From contig JADKAJ010000002.1 of assembly GCA_016719165.1 (NCBI GenBank), positions 620,001 through 684,000 on the forward strand: 64,000 nucleotides of DNA, given 5' to 3'. Origin of the DNA: Chitinophagaceae bacterium (GTDB lineage Bacteria > Bacteroidota > Bacteroidia > Chitinophagales > Chitinophagaceae). Shown one piece after another: positions 33,266 through 42,400 of this stretch. The notes under the pieces are model-generated. The model was not told where the DNA came from, ran no database searches, and worked only from the letters and a program-made list of their open reading frames with translations. Both the position numbers and the translations under genes were made by a program. The stretch's first letter is position 1; each line of letters begins with the position of its first letter.

Positions 33266-35470
33266 ATGAAAAAGATCATTAACATTAATCTCAGCGGCCG
33301 GGTGATACCCATAGAAGATTCTGCCTACGAGAATTTACAGGCGTATATTGAAAGTCTTCGCCGCTATTTTGCCAATGAAGAAAGTCGTGATGAAATTATC
33401 AACGACATTGAAAGCCGTATTGCAGAATTGATGAATGAAAAAGTTCGCAAAGGGGCTACCTGTATTACCGATGCAGATGTTGATGAAATTGCAACGTCAA
33501 TGGGAAGGCCTGAAGATTTTGATGCGGAAGAAGTGACAGAAAAAACCAGTACAACTCAAAAGCCTCAGCAACCCAATTTTACATTTGCCGGTGAGCAAAA
33601 AACAAAAGGTCGCCTCTATCGGGATACCAGCGATAAATTCATTGGTGGTGTGTGTAGTGGTATTGCAGCGTATATGAATGTGGACCCCGCCATTATTCGT
33701 ATTCTTTTTGCTATAATCACTTTTGGTGGATTTGGTTTAGGATTTCTTGCTTATATAATATTATGGATCGTGTTACCACCTAAAGACCTGGAAGGATATT
33801 CTGGCAAAAGGCTGTACAGAAATCCGGATGATAAAGTAATTGGCGGTGTATCCGGCGGGCTTGCTGCTTATTTCGGTAAAAGTTCATCCACTATAAGATT
33901 AATTTTTGCAGCGCCTATCATTTTGAATATTCTTATAAGTTCACTGAATGGATTTCGCTGGCATTATGATTTTGATTTGTTCCTGAATATCGGTTTTGGT
34001 TCACTTAGCGGAACTTTCATACTCATCTATGTTATTCTCTGGATTGTATTGCCGGAGGCTAATACCACCTACCAGAAAATGGAAATGCGGGGCGAAACTG
34101 TTGATGTGAACCGCATCCGCCAGAATGTGAAGGAAGGTGTTGATAATATGAAGGAAAAAATGAAAGGATGGGGCGAAGAAGTAAAAGAATCTGCACAAAA
34201 CTTTTCCAGTAAGGCTAAAGAATTTTCATCCACAAGAGGGAAGGCTTTTGCCGCCGAAGTGAATGAGACCGTACGGAGAAGCAGCGGAGGGATAGGGCAT
34301 GCGATTGGCGTATTGTTTAAAGTCTTCTTCCTGTTTATTGCAGGTACTATTGCATTCGCCTTATTTGTTTCATTGATTGCACTGCTTTTTGGTGGTGTAC
34401 AATGGTGGCCCGTCAATAATTTTTTGTGGACAAGTAAATGGCAGCAACTTTATGCCTGGGGTACTTTGATATTCTTCCTGATAGTTCCATTGATTGGGTT
34501 TATTACCTGGGTGGTTCGCCGGATCATCCGTGTTCGCTCTACCAGTAACTACCTGGGTTGGACATTCGGCGCTTTATGGACCATTGGTTGGGTAGCAGCG
34601 ATATTATTGGCGTCAAGCCTTTCCAAAGATTTCCGTGAATATGAACACAGGGATACTCCGGTTGAGATCACACAACCAGCGAATGGCAAATTGATTGTAG
34701 CTGTATCACAACCCGAGCTGGAATACACCGGAAGTTTTGGCTGGATGAATGACGGAGACGAAGGATGGGATCTTTCATCTGATACATTAAAACTGTCAAC
34801 AGTAAAATTTAATATAGAAGCAAGTGCAGACTCATTGTATCATGTTACCTTAAAAAGATACAGTTTTGGCCGTACGGATGAAGAGGCCAGCATAAGGGCT
34901 GGAAAAATTCAATACGAAGTTTATTCCAGGGATAGTGTGCTTGACCTTGCCAATGGATATTCTATTGATAAAGAAAGCAAATTTCGCGGACAACAGGTAG
35001 AGATCGCCATACAGATTCCCGTTGGAAAGAAGATCATGTTTGATGAATCAATCAGGGGCAAATTGAATCCTGTAAAATTCAAAGTAAAAAGAAAATACAA
35101 CAAGAACAGGATCGTAGATATTGAGGTAGATGATGATTATTCATTCAACTATCGTACAGGAATAGAATATACAATGGGAATAGACGGAAATCTGAAAGAT
35201 GCAGAAGGGAAGGCGATAAACAATAGCAGCAACAGCAATGGATATCGCTACCAGTCAAATGACAGCATAGAAAAAGCTAACCAGGCTGATGAGATTCAGC
35301 GGCAGTTAGAGGACGAGAAGCGTAAGAAAGAAGAAAGTGAGAGAAAAATAAAGGAACTGGAAGAAAAAAAGAATGCAGTTAAGTCAACCACTTTTAAAAT
35401 AAAAACCAGGGGTACTACGGAAGGTTCCTTTGCGGGAATTCCGTCGCCGGTTTCGTCATTGATATTATAA
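33266..35470 (+). CDS. PspC-domain envelope stress membrane protein
   Basis: A 734-residue protein. An N-terminal cytoplasmic part (about 1-110) is followed by two PspC domains: one at about 113-175 (KFIGGVCSGIAAYMNVDPA) and one at about 181-270 (KVIGGVSGGLAAYFGKSSS), each with TM helices ending in WIVLP. A charged amphipathic segment (about 280-340) leads to three or four more TM helices (about 350-460), then a large soluble domain (about 470-650) and a coiled coil (RQLEDEKRKKEESERKIKE). PspC proteins respond to envelope damage. PadR is the likely regulator. Confidence 0.9.
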   Translation: MKKIININLSGRVIPIEDSAYENLQAYIESLRRYFANEESRDEIINDIESRIAELMNEKVRKGATCITDADVDEIATSMGRPEDFDAEEVTEKTSTTQKPQQPNFTFAGEQKTKGRLYRDTSDKFIGGVCSGIAAYMNVDPAIIRILFAIITFGGFGLGFLAYIILWIVLPPKDLEGYSGKRLYRNPDDKVIGGVSGGLAAYFGKSSSTIRLIFAAPIILNILISSLNGFRWHYDFDLFLNIGFGSLSGTFILIYVILWIVLPEANTTYQKMEMRGETVDVNRIRQNVKEGVDNMKEKMKGWGEEVKESAQNFSSKAKEFSSTRGKAFAAEVNETVRRSSGGIGHAIGVLFKVFFLFIAGTIAFALFVSLIALLFGGVQWWPVNNFLWTSKWQQLYAWGTLIFFLIVPLIGFITWVVRRIIRVRSTSNYLGWTFGALWTIGWVAAILLASSLSKDFREYEHRDTPVEITQPANGKLIVAVSQPELEYTGSFGWMNDGDEGWDLSSDTLKLSTVKFNIEASADSLYHVTLKRYSFGRTDEEASIRAGKIQYEVYSRDSVLDLANGYSIDKESKFRGQQVEIAIQIPVGKKIMFDESIRGKLNPVKFKVKRKYNKNRIVDIEVDDDYSFNYRTGIEYTMGIDGNLKDAEGKAINNSSNSNGYRYQSNDSIEKANQADEIQRQLEDEKRKKEESERKIKELEEKKNAVKSTTFKIKTRGTTEGSFAGIPSPVSSLIL

Positions 35471-35746
35471 AATATAAAAGTAGAAGGCATTTGCCGGAAC
35501 TCCGGAAGATAAGGAGGTTGAAGTCCCGCATCCGGCGGGATATTTGGTGGTCCTGCTAAAAACAGGATTTGAGAAGGGCTCCCATGGGAGTCCTTCTGAT
35601 TTATTGGGCACAATGCAGCAATATTATCAGGGAGAATGTTTTTTGATATTGCAGCTGTCATTCAGATAAGTTGTTGTGTCTGGTTGGACGAAGTGGTATG
35701 AACTTTAGCATATTCGCTTACCTTTGCTCACCTTTAAAATTGCTGT
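35471..35746. other. pspC-gcvT gap with three successive hairpins and a promoter
   Basis: A 276-base gap. Three hairpins follow each other: TCCCGC/GCGGGA (35524-35540), TCCTG/CAGGA (35551-35567), and a long one with arms AGAAGGGCTCCCA / TGGGAGTCCTTCT (35572-35597, one G-T pair). None is followed by a strong T-run. The gcvT -7 box TACCTTTG is at 35719-35726. The hairpins probably mark the end of the pspC transcript. Confidence 0.45.
35719..35726 (+). promoter_or_regulatory. -7 promoter box of gcvT
   Basis: TACCTTTG, 20 bases before the gcvT ATG. A clear -33 element was not found. Confidence 0.5.
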
Positions 35747-36838
35747 ATGACAATAAAAAATACCCCGTTTTCCAACAAACATATTGCGTTAGGTGCAAAA
35801 ATGGCCCCGTTTGCCGGTTATAATATGCCTATTTCCTATACTGGTATCAATGATGAACATGCTGCAGTAAGAAGAAATGCAGGTGTTTTCGATGTGAGCC
35901 ACATGGGAGAATTTATTCTGAAAGGAGAAAAAGCGCTGGACCTGATTCAACGTGTTACCAGTAATGATGCTTCAAAATTAAAGGCGGGACAGGCGCAGTA
36001 TAGTTGTTTGCCGAATGAAACCGGAGGTATTGTCGATGATTTGCTGGTTTATTGTATTGAAGAGAATAGAGTGTATATGCTGGTTGTAAATGCATCCAAC
36101 ATTGAAAAAGACTGGAACTGGATTGTAAAGCATAATACAGACAAAGTGGAAATGCATAATATTTCCGATAAAACTTGTTTACTGGCCATTCAGGGTCCCA
36201 ATGCTACCAAAATCCTGCAGCCTTTAACTGATATGGATATTTTGAATCTCAAGTATTATACTTTCACCAAAGGTAAATTTGCCGGCGTTGAAAATGTTTT
36301 GGTAAGTGCAACAGGTTATACAGGCGCAGGAGGTGTAGAAATCTATTTTGAAGATAATGATGGGGCTGCTGATAAAATATGGGACGCCATTTTTGCTGCA
36401 GGTGGTCCGCAGGGCTTGAAACCAATTGGCCTCGGCGCAAGGGATACACTTCGTTTGGAAATGGGTTTCTGTTTATATGGAAATGATATTGATGACACTA
36501 CATCCCCGATGGAAGCCGGCCTCGGATGGATCACAAAGTTTACCAAAGACTTCACCTCGAAAGAAATTTTTGCCAAACAAAAAGCTGAGGGAGTTGCTAA
36601 AAAATTAGTGGGATTTGAAATGGTGGAGAAAGGAATTCCCCGCCATGGGTATGAAATAAAAGATGATACAGGGTCAACTATCGGTCATGTAACTTCCGGC
36701 ACTCAATCACCCAGCCTGGGAAAAGCTATCGGTATGGGATATGTACTTCCGGGCTTTTCGGCGATCGGTTCGCAAATTTTCATTAAAGTGAGGGATAAAC
36801 TCTTACAGGCAAAAGTGACAAAGATTCCTTTTTCGTAA
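35747..36838 (+). CDS. gcvT: Aminomethyltransferase GcvT (glycine cleavage T-protein)
   Basis: A 363-residue folate-dependent enzyme that takes the aminomethyl group from lipoyl-H-protein and yields ammonia and methylene-THF. Motifs: GAKMAPFAGYNMPISY near the N-terminus, GVFDVSHMGEF, YTGAGGVEIYFED, LGARDTLRLEMGFCLYGND and the C-terminal GHVTSGTQSPSLGKAIGMGY. Length equals the family norm. No gcvH or gcvP is adjacent, which is usual in this phylum. The start follows a -7 box. Confidence 0.96.
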   Translation: MTIKNTPFSNKHIALGAKMAPFAGYNMPISYTGINDEHAAVRRNAGVFDVSHMGEFILKGEKALDLIQRVTSNDASKLKAGQAQYSCLPNETGGIVDDLLVYCIEENRVYMLVVNASNIEKDWNWIVKHNTDKVEMHNISDKTCLLAIQGPNATKILQPLTDMDILNLKYYTFTKGKFAGVENVLVSATGYTGAGGVEIYFEDNDGAADKIWDAIFAAGGPQGLKPIGLGARDTLRLEMGFCLYGNDIDDTTSPMEAGLGWITKFTKDFTSKEIFAKQKAEGVAKKLVGFEMVEKGIPRHGYEIKDDTGSTIGHVTSGTQSPSLGKAIGMGYVLPGFSAIGSQIFIKVRDKLLQAKVTKIPFS

Positions 36839-36931
36839 GTAGCGTTGTGGTCAGGTTTTTGCAGGCAGTGAAGAATAAAGTTTTTTAAACTTCAGGTGTA
36901 TACTTCGTAAATAAAAATCGATCATTGTTCC

Positions 36932-37408
36932 ATGCCAACCATTCATCTTACCACCTTTATTGCTGCTCCGGCTGATATTGTGTTTGACCTGAGCAGGCAT
37001 ATAGGACTACACAAGGAATCTATGTCCGCTTATAAAGAAGAAGCGGTGGCGGGAACCAGGTTTGGACTGATAGAGAATGACGAAACAGTTACCTGGCAGG
37101 CAAGGCATTTGTTTAAGAACAGGCTTCTGCGGGTTAAGATTACTGAAATGAAAAGACCTGACATGTTTATTGACGAACAGGTGCAGGGAGATTTTAAGAT
37201 GATGAAACATGAGCATCATTTCAAACCTTGTGATAACGGCACTATCCTGATTGATCTTTTGCACTTTGAAATACCTTATGGTGTTTTAGGCGAATGGTTT
37301 AACGCAATATACCTTACCAAATACATGAAGCGGCTGCTGGAACAACGTAATAAGACCATTAAAGAATTTGCAGAGAGTGAAAAATGGAAAAAATTGCTGA
37401 TAAAATAG
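36932..37408 (+). CDS. SRPBCC-family (START-like) protein
   Basis: A 158-residue protein of the ligand-binding SRPBCC fold, starting IHLTTFIAAPADIVFDLSRH, the standard first strand and helix, then VTWQARHLFKNRLLRVKITE, EQVQGDFKMMKHEHHF and a long C-terminal helix (YLTKYMKRLLEQRNKTIKEF). It is like cell-division-inhibitor-annotated SRPBCC proteins of Bacteroidota, but that name has little support. Ligand unknown. A perfect hairpin begins inside its stop codon. Confidence 0.85.
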   Translation: MPTIHLTTFIAAPADIVFDLSRHIGLHKESMSAYKEEAVAGTRFGLIENDETVTWQARHLFKNRLLRVKITEMKRPDMFIDEQVQGDFKMMKHEHHFKPCDNGTILIDLLHFEIPYGVLGEWFNAIYLTKYMKRLLEQRNKTIKEFAESEKWKKLLIK

Positions 37409-37442
37409 CAAATTCCAGCTTACTTTAACTGGAATTTGCTAT
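37405..37442. terminator. Perfect hairpin at the end of the SRPBCC gene
   Basis: Fourteen-base perfect arms (ATAGCAAATTCCAG and its complement) enclose a 10-base loop. The left arm contains the SRPBCC stop codon. There is no T-run on the plus strand. It probably ends transcription from both sides, since the lipoprotein locus converges on it. Confidence 0.55.
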
Positions 37443-37463
37443 AAGACTAAAGCAATTGGGCTA

Positions 37464-37634
37464 CTAAAATTGTAAGCCAAAAATCTTTTCAGAAAAAACT
37501 GCAATTACGAAGATTGTGCAGAGCACTATTAGAATTTTTGTTTTAATATCGAGTTTATCTTTACAAATCAACCAATCATAATATTTGGAAAGTAAAACTA
37601 TAGAAAGACAAGAAGCAAAAATTAATTGAAACAT
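37464..37634 (-). CDS. Small membrane protein, 56 residues
   Basis: A short hydrophobic protein (MFQLIFASCLSIVLLSKYYD, then TKILIVLCTIFVIAVFS) with two TM segments separated by a charged loop (DWLICKDKLDIK). The frame opens further upstream at 37676, but that would overlap the lipoprotein gene; the ATG at 37634 is preferred. It follows the lipoprotein by 22 bases on the same strand, in a very AT-rich stretch. No family is recognised. It may be the partner of the lipoprotein. Confidence 0.5.
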   Translation of the reverse strand: MFQLIFASCLSIVLLSKYYDWLICKDKLDIKTKILIVLCTIFVIAVFSEKIFGLQF

Positions 37635-37656
37635 ATTAATATATATTAATTTTAAA

Positions 37657-38424
37657 TTAACCCCACATACAATCAATAAAACTTGCTACCGCAATAGCGG
37701 CACCAAACCAATTTAGATTTTTTACTGCAAGTTTTCCAACTGCCTTAATTATATGTTGCCTTGACTTTGTGGCCCAATTAGCCCCTATTTCAGCAATTGC
37801 AGAATAGCCAATTGCTTGTAATATACAATTTACAAGCTTTTCCTGTTGATTATCCCCTAAACTGCGATTATAGTCTTGAATGAATTCTGTTTTTAGCTCA
37901 ATTAAAGCATTAGCAGCATATATTACCCGGTATCTTTTTTCCTCCCATGTGTAATATGTATAAGCAATATCTGAATACCCCTCATTTATCAAGTATTGGT
38001 TTGCTTCTTCTGCACTTAGTTGTAAGTCAGTACAATTTCTAGCAGCCAATTCGAAATTTGCTGTTTTGGCTGTTGTAAATGAGCCTTCAACAATTACACT
38101 ATCAGAGTCTGAGTACCAACCATAAGTTGAGTCTCCACCACTCAGGTTACATGAAGCAAATCTGTTGTTTAATGCAATTGATCCCTTTGCTGATAAACTA
38201 AAACTTAAGGACAATCTTTTCAACGCATTTAGATAATTACTATCATTCTTGTTCAGTTTGAATTCTGTATTACCAAATATTTGCATTGATAATTTTTGTT
38301 TAGTAGTAAGCGTATCTGCAATGTTATTCTGGGATAATTCACTTGTTGATGAGTTTTTATTGCAAGAAGTAATAGCTAAAAAAATACTTAGTACTGTTCC
38401 CAAAAGGGTGAAATATTTTTTCAT
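37657..38424 (-). CDS. Lipoprotein of unknown function
   Basis: A 255-residue protein with a lipoprotein signal (LAITSC, Cys at about residue 21) and a Ser/Asn-rich spacer. The mature part has no domain I recognise; it has six Cys in all (FASCNLSGGD, AARNCTDLQ, LVNCILQAIG, FIDCMWG at the end). The C-terminal 60 residues are hydrophobic with a Gly-Ala-rich end (NLNWFGAAIAVASFIDCMWG), a pattern seen in other secreted Bacteroidota proteins. Base composition is lower in GC than its neighbours. A 12-G run lies in its likely promoter. Confidence 0.65.
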   Translation of the reverse strand: MKKYFTLLGTVLSIFLAITSCNKNSSTSELSQNNIADTLTTKQKLSMQIFGNTEFKLNKNDSNYLNALKRLSLSFSLSAKGSIALNNRFASCNLSGGDSTYGWYSDSDSVIVEGSFTTAKTANFELAARNCTDLQLSAEEANQYLINEGYSDIAYTYYTWEEKRYRVIYAANALIELKTEFIQDYNRSLGDNQQEKLVNCILQAIGYSAIAEIGANWATKSRQHIIKAVGKLAVKNLNWFGAAIAVASFIDCMWG

Positions 38425-38484
38425 AATAAAGAAACTTGTTTTTAAAGATTTTAATAGTTATCAAAGGCCTTTGATTTTCGGTAG

Positions 38485-38492
38485 CAAAACTA
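38485..38492 (-). promoter_or_regulatory. -7 promoter box of the lipoprotein gene next to a poly-G tract
   Basis: The minus strand reads TAGTTTTG, a consensus -7 box, 61 bases before the lipoprotein ATG. Its upstream spacer (38493-38512) is filled by the G/C tract, so tract length would change the promoter spacing. Confidence 0.45.
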
Positions 38493-38493
38493 A

Positions 38494-38509
38494 GGGAGGG
38501 GGGGGGGGG
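38494..38509. repeat. Poly-G tract (GGGA then 12 G)
   Basis: GGG, one A, then 12 consecutive G. It is the longest homopolymer I noticed in the window. It lies between the divergent lipoprotein gene and comB, within the expected -33/-7 spacer of the lipoprotein promoter. Such tracts often vary by slipped-strand replication, but they are also prone to sequencing error. Confidence 0.8.
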
Positions 38510-38574
38510 TAATTCCTATACCACTAACTGGTATTTTTTTTCAGAGAATATTTCAGCATCTTTGTAGGTTGTAT

Positions 38575-39300
38575 ATGAGCAACAAGCCTACTCTTAATAC
38601 TGCTATTTCCCCGGCCCTTCTTCATTTATATGATCTCAGCAACAGTGTTGTTGTTATTATAGACGTGTTTCGTGCCACTTCCACTATTGCGTCCGCCTTG
38701 TATAACGGAGCCAAATGCGTGATACCGGTGGATTCAGTTCCGAAAGCGATTGATATCAGTAAAAATATCGGTGGCATTGCAGCTGGCGAAAGAGATGGAA
38801 TGATCGCAGAAGGTTTACAACATGGCAACTCCCCGCTTGAATATACCAGGGAGTTTATTGAAAACAAAACGCTGGTATTAACTACTACCAACGGAACAAG
38901 ACTCCTGCAAATGGCATTGGACAGGAATGCAGATATGATAATCTCCGGTTCATTTCCCAACCTGTCTGCTGTTTGCGATTTTTTATTAGCAGAGAAAAAG
39001 AATGTGGTACTCGGTTGTGCCGGCTGGAAAGACCGTTTTAACCTGGAAGACACCTTATTTGCAGGTGCCGTGATAAATCGTCTTACAAAAGAATTTACTG
39101 TTCACTGTGACAGCTCACTGATGGCAGAGACAATGTATACAAAGTATAAAAATAAATTAATTGAATTTGCTCCGAAGCTTACGCACTATCATCGTCTCGT
39201 TGAAAGATTTGGATTGATAGAAGATATTAAATTCTGCCTTACTCCTGACGTGGCCAATGTGTTACCTGTATATAGTAACGGGATGCTGATTTCGAAATAA
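38575..39300 (+). CDS. comB: ComB-type 2-phosphosulfolactate phosphatase
   Basis: A 241-residue enzyme of the ComB family: VVVIIDVFRATSTIASAL near the N-terminus, GERDGMIAEGLQHGNSPLEY, TTTNGTRLLQMA and VVLGCAGWKDRFNLEDTLFAG. ComB dephosphorylates 2-phospho-3-sulfolactate in coenzyme M synthesis in archaea; in bacteria the role is unclear, and related proteins are widespread without ComA or ComC. No other sulfolactate gene is nearby. The ATG at 38575 is preferred over a TTG two codons earlier. Confidence 0.85.
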   Translation: MSNKPTLNTAISPALLHLYDLSNSVVVIIDVFRATSTIASALYNGAKCVIPVDSVPKAIDISKNIGGIAAGERDGMIAEGLQHGNSPLEYTREFIENKTLVLTTTNGTRLLQMALDRNADMIISGSFPNLSAVCDFLLAEKKNVVLGCAGWKDRFNLEDTLFAGAVINRLTKEFTVHCDSSLMAETMYTKYKNKLIEFAPKLTHYHRLVERFGLIEDIKFCLTPDVANVLPVYSNGMLISK

Positions 39301-39397
39301 AAATCTCCTAAGATACTTCATTTTTACGGCACATTTACTGAATAAAAAATATTTTTTATTTATCGCATTTTGCGAGGAAATCCGATGTACATTCTTT

Positions 39398-39405
39398 TAC
39401 ATTTG
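39398..39405 (+). promoter_or_regulatory. -7 promoter box of the SNF2 helicase gene
   Basis: TACATTTG matches TAnnTTTG and ends 14 bases before the TTG start of the helicase, implying a very short leader. Confidence 0.45.
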
Positions 39406-39419
39406 CCGATTAACCTTTT

Positions 39420-42400
39420 TTGAAGGTCGGAGAAAAATACTTCGTACCTCGTATATCTAAAATCGTATATCGCTTGGCATTACCGCACCTTATCAAGTAT
39501 GTTTATACCCATGGAACCGATGAAGTGATCCGCAGAGGGAAAAAGATCCATGCAATAGGATTTGTAGAACTGGTGGAATACGATGACCTGTTTGGTTCTG
39601 CTGTATTCCGGGTAAAGGATGACAGTTACTCTACTTATTACAAAGTTTATATTCAGAAATTTAAAGATCCCAAATCAACATCATTGCGGTGTGCCTGTCC
39701 GTACAACCTGGGTGATATCTGCCGTCATGAAGCAGCGGCATTGTTTCAGTTACAGGAAATGATCGACCGGGGCCACCTCCAGGCTGACAACGTGAAGTAT
39801 GACCAGCGTCACACAGTGGCCAAAATGAAATTAATTGATTTGAAAACACTGCGTTTATTGTGTTCCCCGGAGACCCTGATCGATGCCGAAACTTTTTTAA
39901 GAACAAATAAAGCCACAATTGAATATGCAGAGAACGAAACAGTGAAAGCTTCGGTGAAACTGGACGGTCAAACCTACAAAGTTATTATCCGCAAAAATGA
40001 GGAAAGAAACTTTGATACCAGTTGTGATTATGAAGATGAGAATCATCCGCTGTGTTTGCCTAAAATGATTGTCCTGCTGCAACTACTGAATGCATATGGC
40101 GCTAATTATTTCGACAGTATCCGCAATTGGGATAAGGAAAAAAATAAATTGCTGGAAGCATATGGTTATTCTTTGAGTGATGACTTAAAAGGAAAGTTTG
40201 AGTTTGCGTATAAAGACGGAAAGCCTTTTTTGAGAGTGCTGGATGTAAAGATCAAAAGGGTGGCTCCGGTGGCTGCGCCTACACGGCCGGTACTAATTCC
40301 GCAAAAAGAAAGGGAACCTGATGAAATCCCTGCTGTAGCCGAAGAGGCTGAAGCAAACCCTTCGCAACGGCTCGGTATAGTTTTCAACTTTAATAAGAAA
40401 ACCTTTCCACGGTTTACAGTAGATGTAGTTACGGGGGAACCTAATGACAGCAATGATGCTTTTGCCGGCAAAGTAGAGAAATTGGATATCAGCAGGTATG
40501 TAAATACTGACCAGCTACCTGAAGGTGACAGAGAATTATTGGTTATGCTGAGAAAACTGCAGGATTCAGAAATTAATAAGTACATCAGCCGTAATTCACC
40601 TTTCTCCGGTATTTGGGAAAATATCATTCACCAGGAAGAAGATGACCTGCCGGATGAAACAAAGGAACTGATGGCTGAATACTTATTACCTAAGCTGAAA
40701 AAAATATTTACCGAATCAGCCGGCAACCCCTTTGTTTTCCTGTTACCAGAATCAAAAGCATTTAAAACCAATAATCTCGAACCCTTGCAGCTACAGGCAG
40801 AAGACGCAAAGCCGCATTTTATTATAAAGAAAAATTCTCACTATACGATTCAATGCCGGGTAAAAGCCGGATCACTTGAATTTGACCTGGGCGATAACGA
40901 GGCTGCCAGCCCGTTATTCTTTTTGTACAATAACCAGGCATACCTATGGAAAAATAATGAGGTGATTCACCTGGTGGAGAAATTTTTACCAACTGGTAAA
41001 ATGAATGTAGCAGCAGAAGAATGGACAAGCCAGTTGAATAAGTTCATCATGCCGCTGGCAAAAGAGCATAAAGTTGATTTTGACAAATCACTGGTACAGG
41101 AAATAAAAGATGGTAACCCGGAAGTGAAATTGTTTTTGATGGAAAAGGGAGATTATCTCGTATTTCAACCCTCTTTTTCTTATAAAGGCTATGAGACAAA
41201 AGCGAAAGACAGAGATGAAGTGATCGTATCACAGGGAGATAAAGTACTGGTGGTGCACCGAAACAGGGAAAAGGAAAATGAGTTTATTCAAAAATTACAA
41301 AACCTGCATTCCAACTTTGTATATAACGAAGATTCTGCAACACTGGCACTGAAAGGAACGGATGTGTTGAAAAATAACTGGTTCTTTCTGTTTGTGGATG
41401 CCATGAAGGACTATAAAACACCGGTATTTGGTTTTGAAGCATTAAAGAATTTCAGGTTCAATACCGCCAAACCACAAACGAAGATCTTCATCAGCAGTAA
41501 TACCGATTGGTTTGATGCCAAAGTGGATATTGTATTTGGTGATCAAAAAGTAACCGTGGCTGAAGTAAAAAGGGCTTTGGCCAATAAGCAACAATTTGTA
41601 CACCTGAATGACGGTACGTTAGGGATCCTTCCGGAAGAATGGTTAAAGAAATATTCCTTACTCTTCAGGGTCGGTGAAGGGAAAACCGATTCACTCAAAC
41701 TTTCCCGCTATCATTTAAGTGTAGTAGATGAATTGTATGAAACAAGGGATGAAGAAGAACTGGTCGTAAAACTGGAAGAGAAATATGAAAAATTGCGGGA
41801 GTTTAATAAGATAAAAGAAATAGACCCTTCGGATAGTTTAAAAAAGATACTTCGTCCTTACCAGGTAGCGGGTTATCAGTGGCTCAATTACCTGAAAGAT
41901 ATCAAGTGGGGAGGAATACTGGCTGATGATATGGGTTTGGGTAAAACGGTACAGGCCCTTTCCTTCCTGGAGCATTTTAAAAATGACCAGGGCAAATTAA
42001 AAGCATTAGTGGTTTGCCCGACAACATTGATCTATAACTGGGAAAATGAAATAAAGAAATTTACACCATCACTAACCTACCGCATTCACCATGGTGCAGT
42101 AAGGACAAGGGCAAAAGAAGAGCTGATTGACCACGATGTTACCATCACAACGTATGGCACATTACGAAGCGATATTAAACTGCTGATGAGTGTGGATTTT
42201 GATTATGTTATTCTGGATGAATCACAAGCAATCAAAAACCCATCCAGTAAAGTAACCAAAGCCGCTTGCCTCCTGAATGCAAAGAACCGCTTGTGTATGA
42301 GTGGTACGCCATTGCAGAATAATACGTTTGACATTTTTGCCCAAATGAATTTCCTCAACCCCGGTATGCTGGGTACGATGGAATTTTTCCGGCAGGAGTT

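Noticed and set aside
35296..35661. A 121-codon minus-strand open frame across the pspC end
   Set aside because: It is antisense of pspC and runs through the hairpin region, with no domain.
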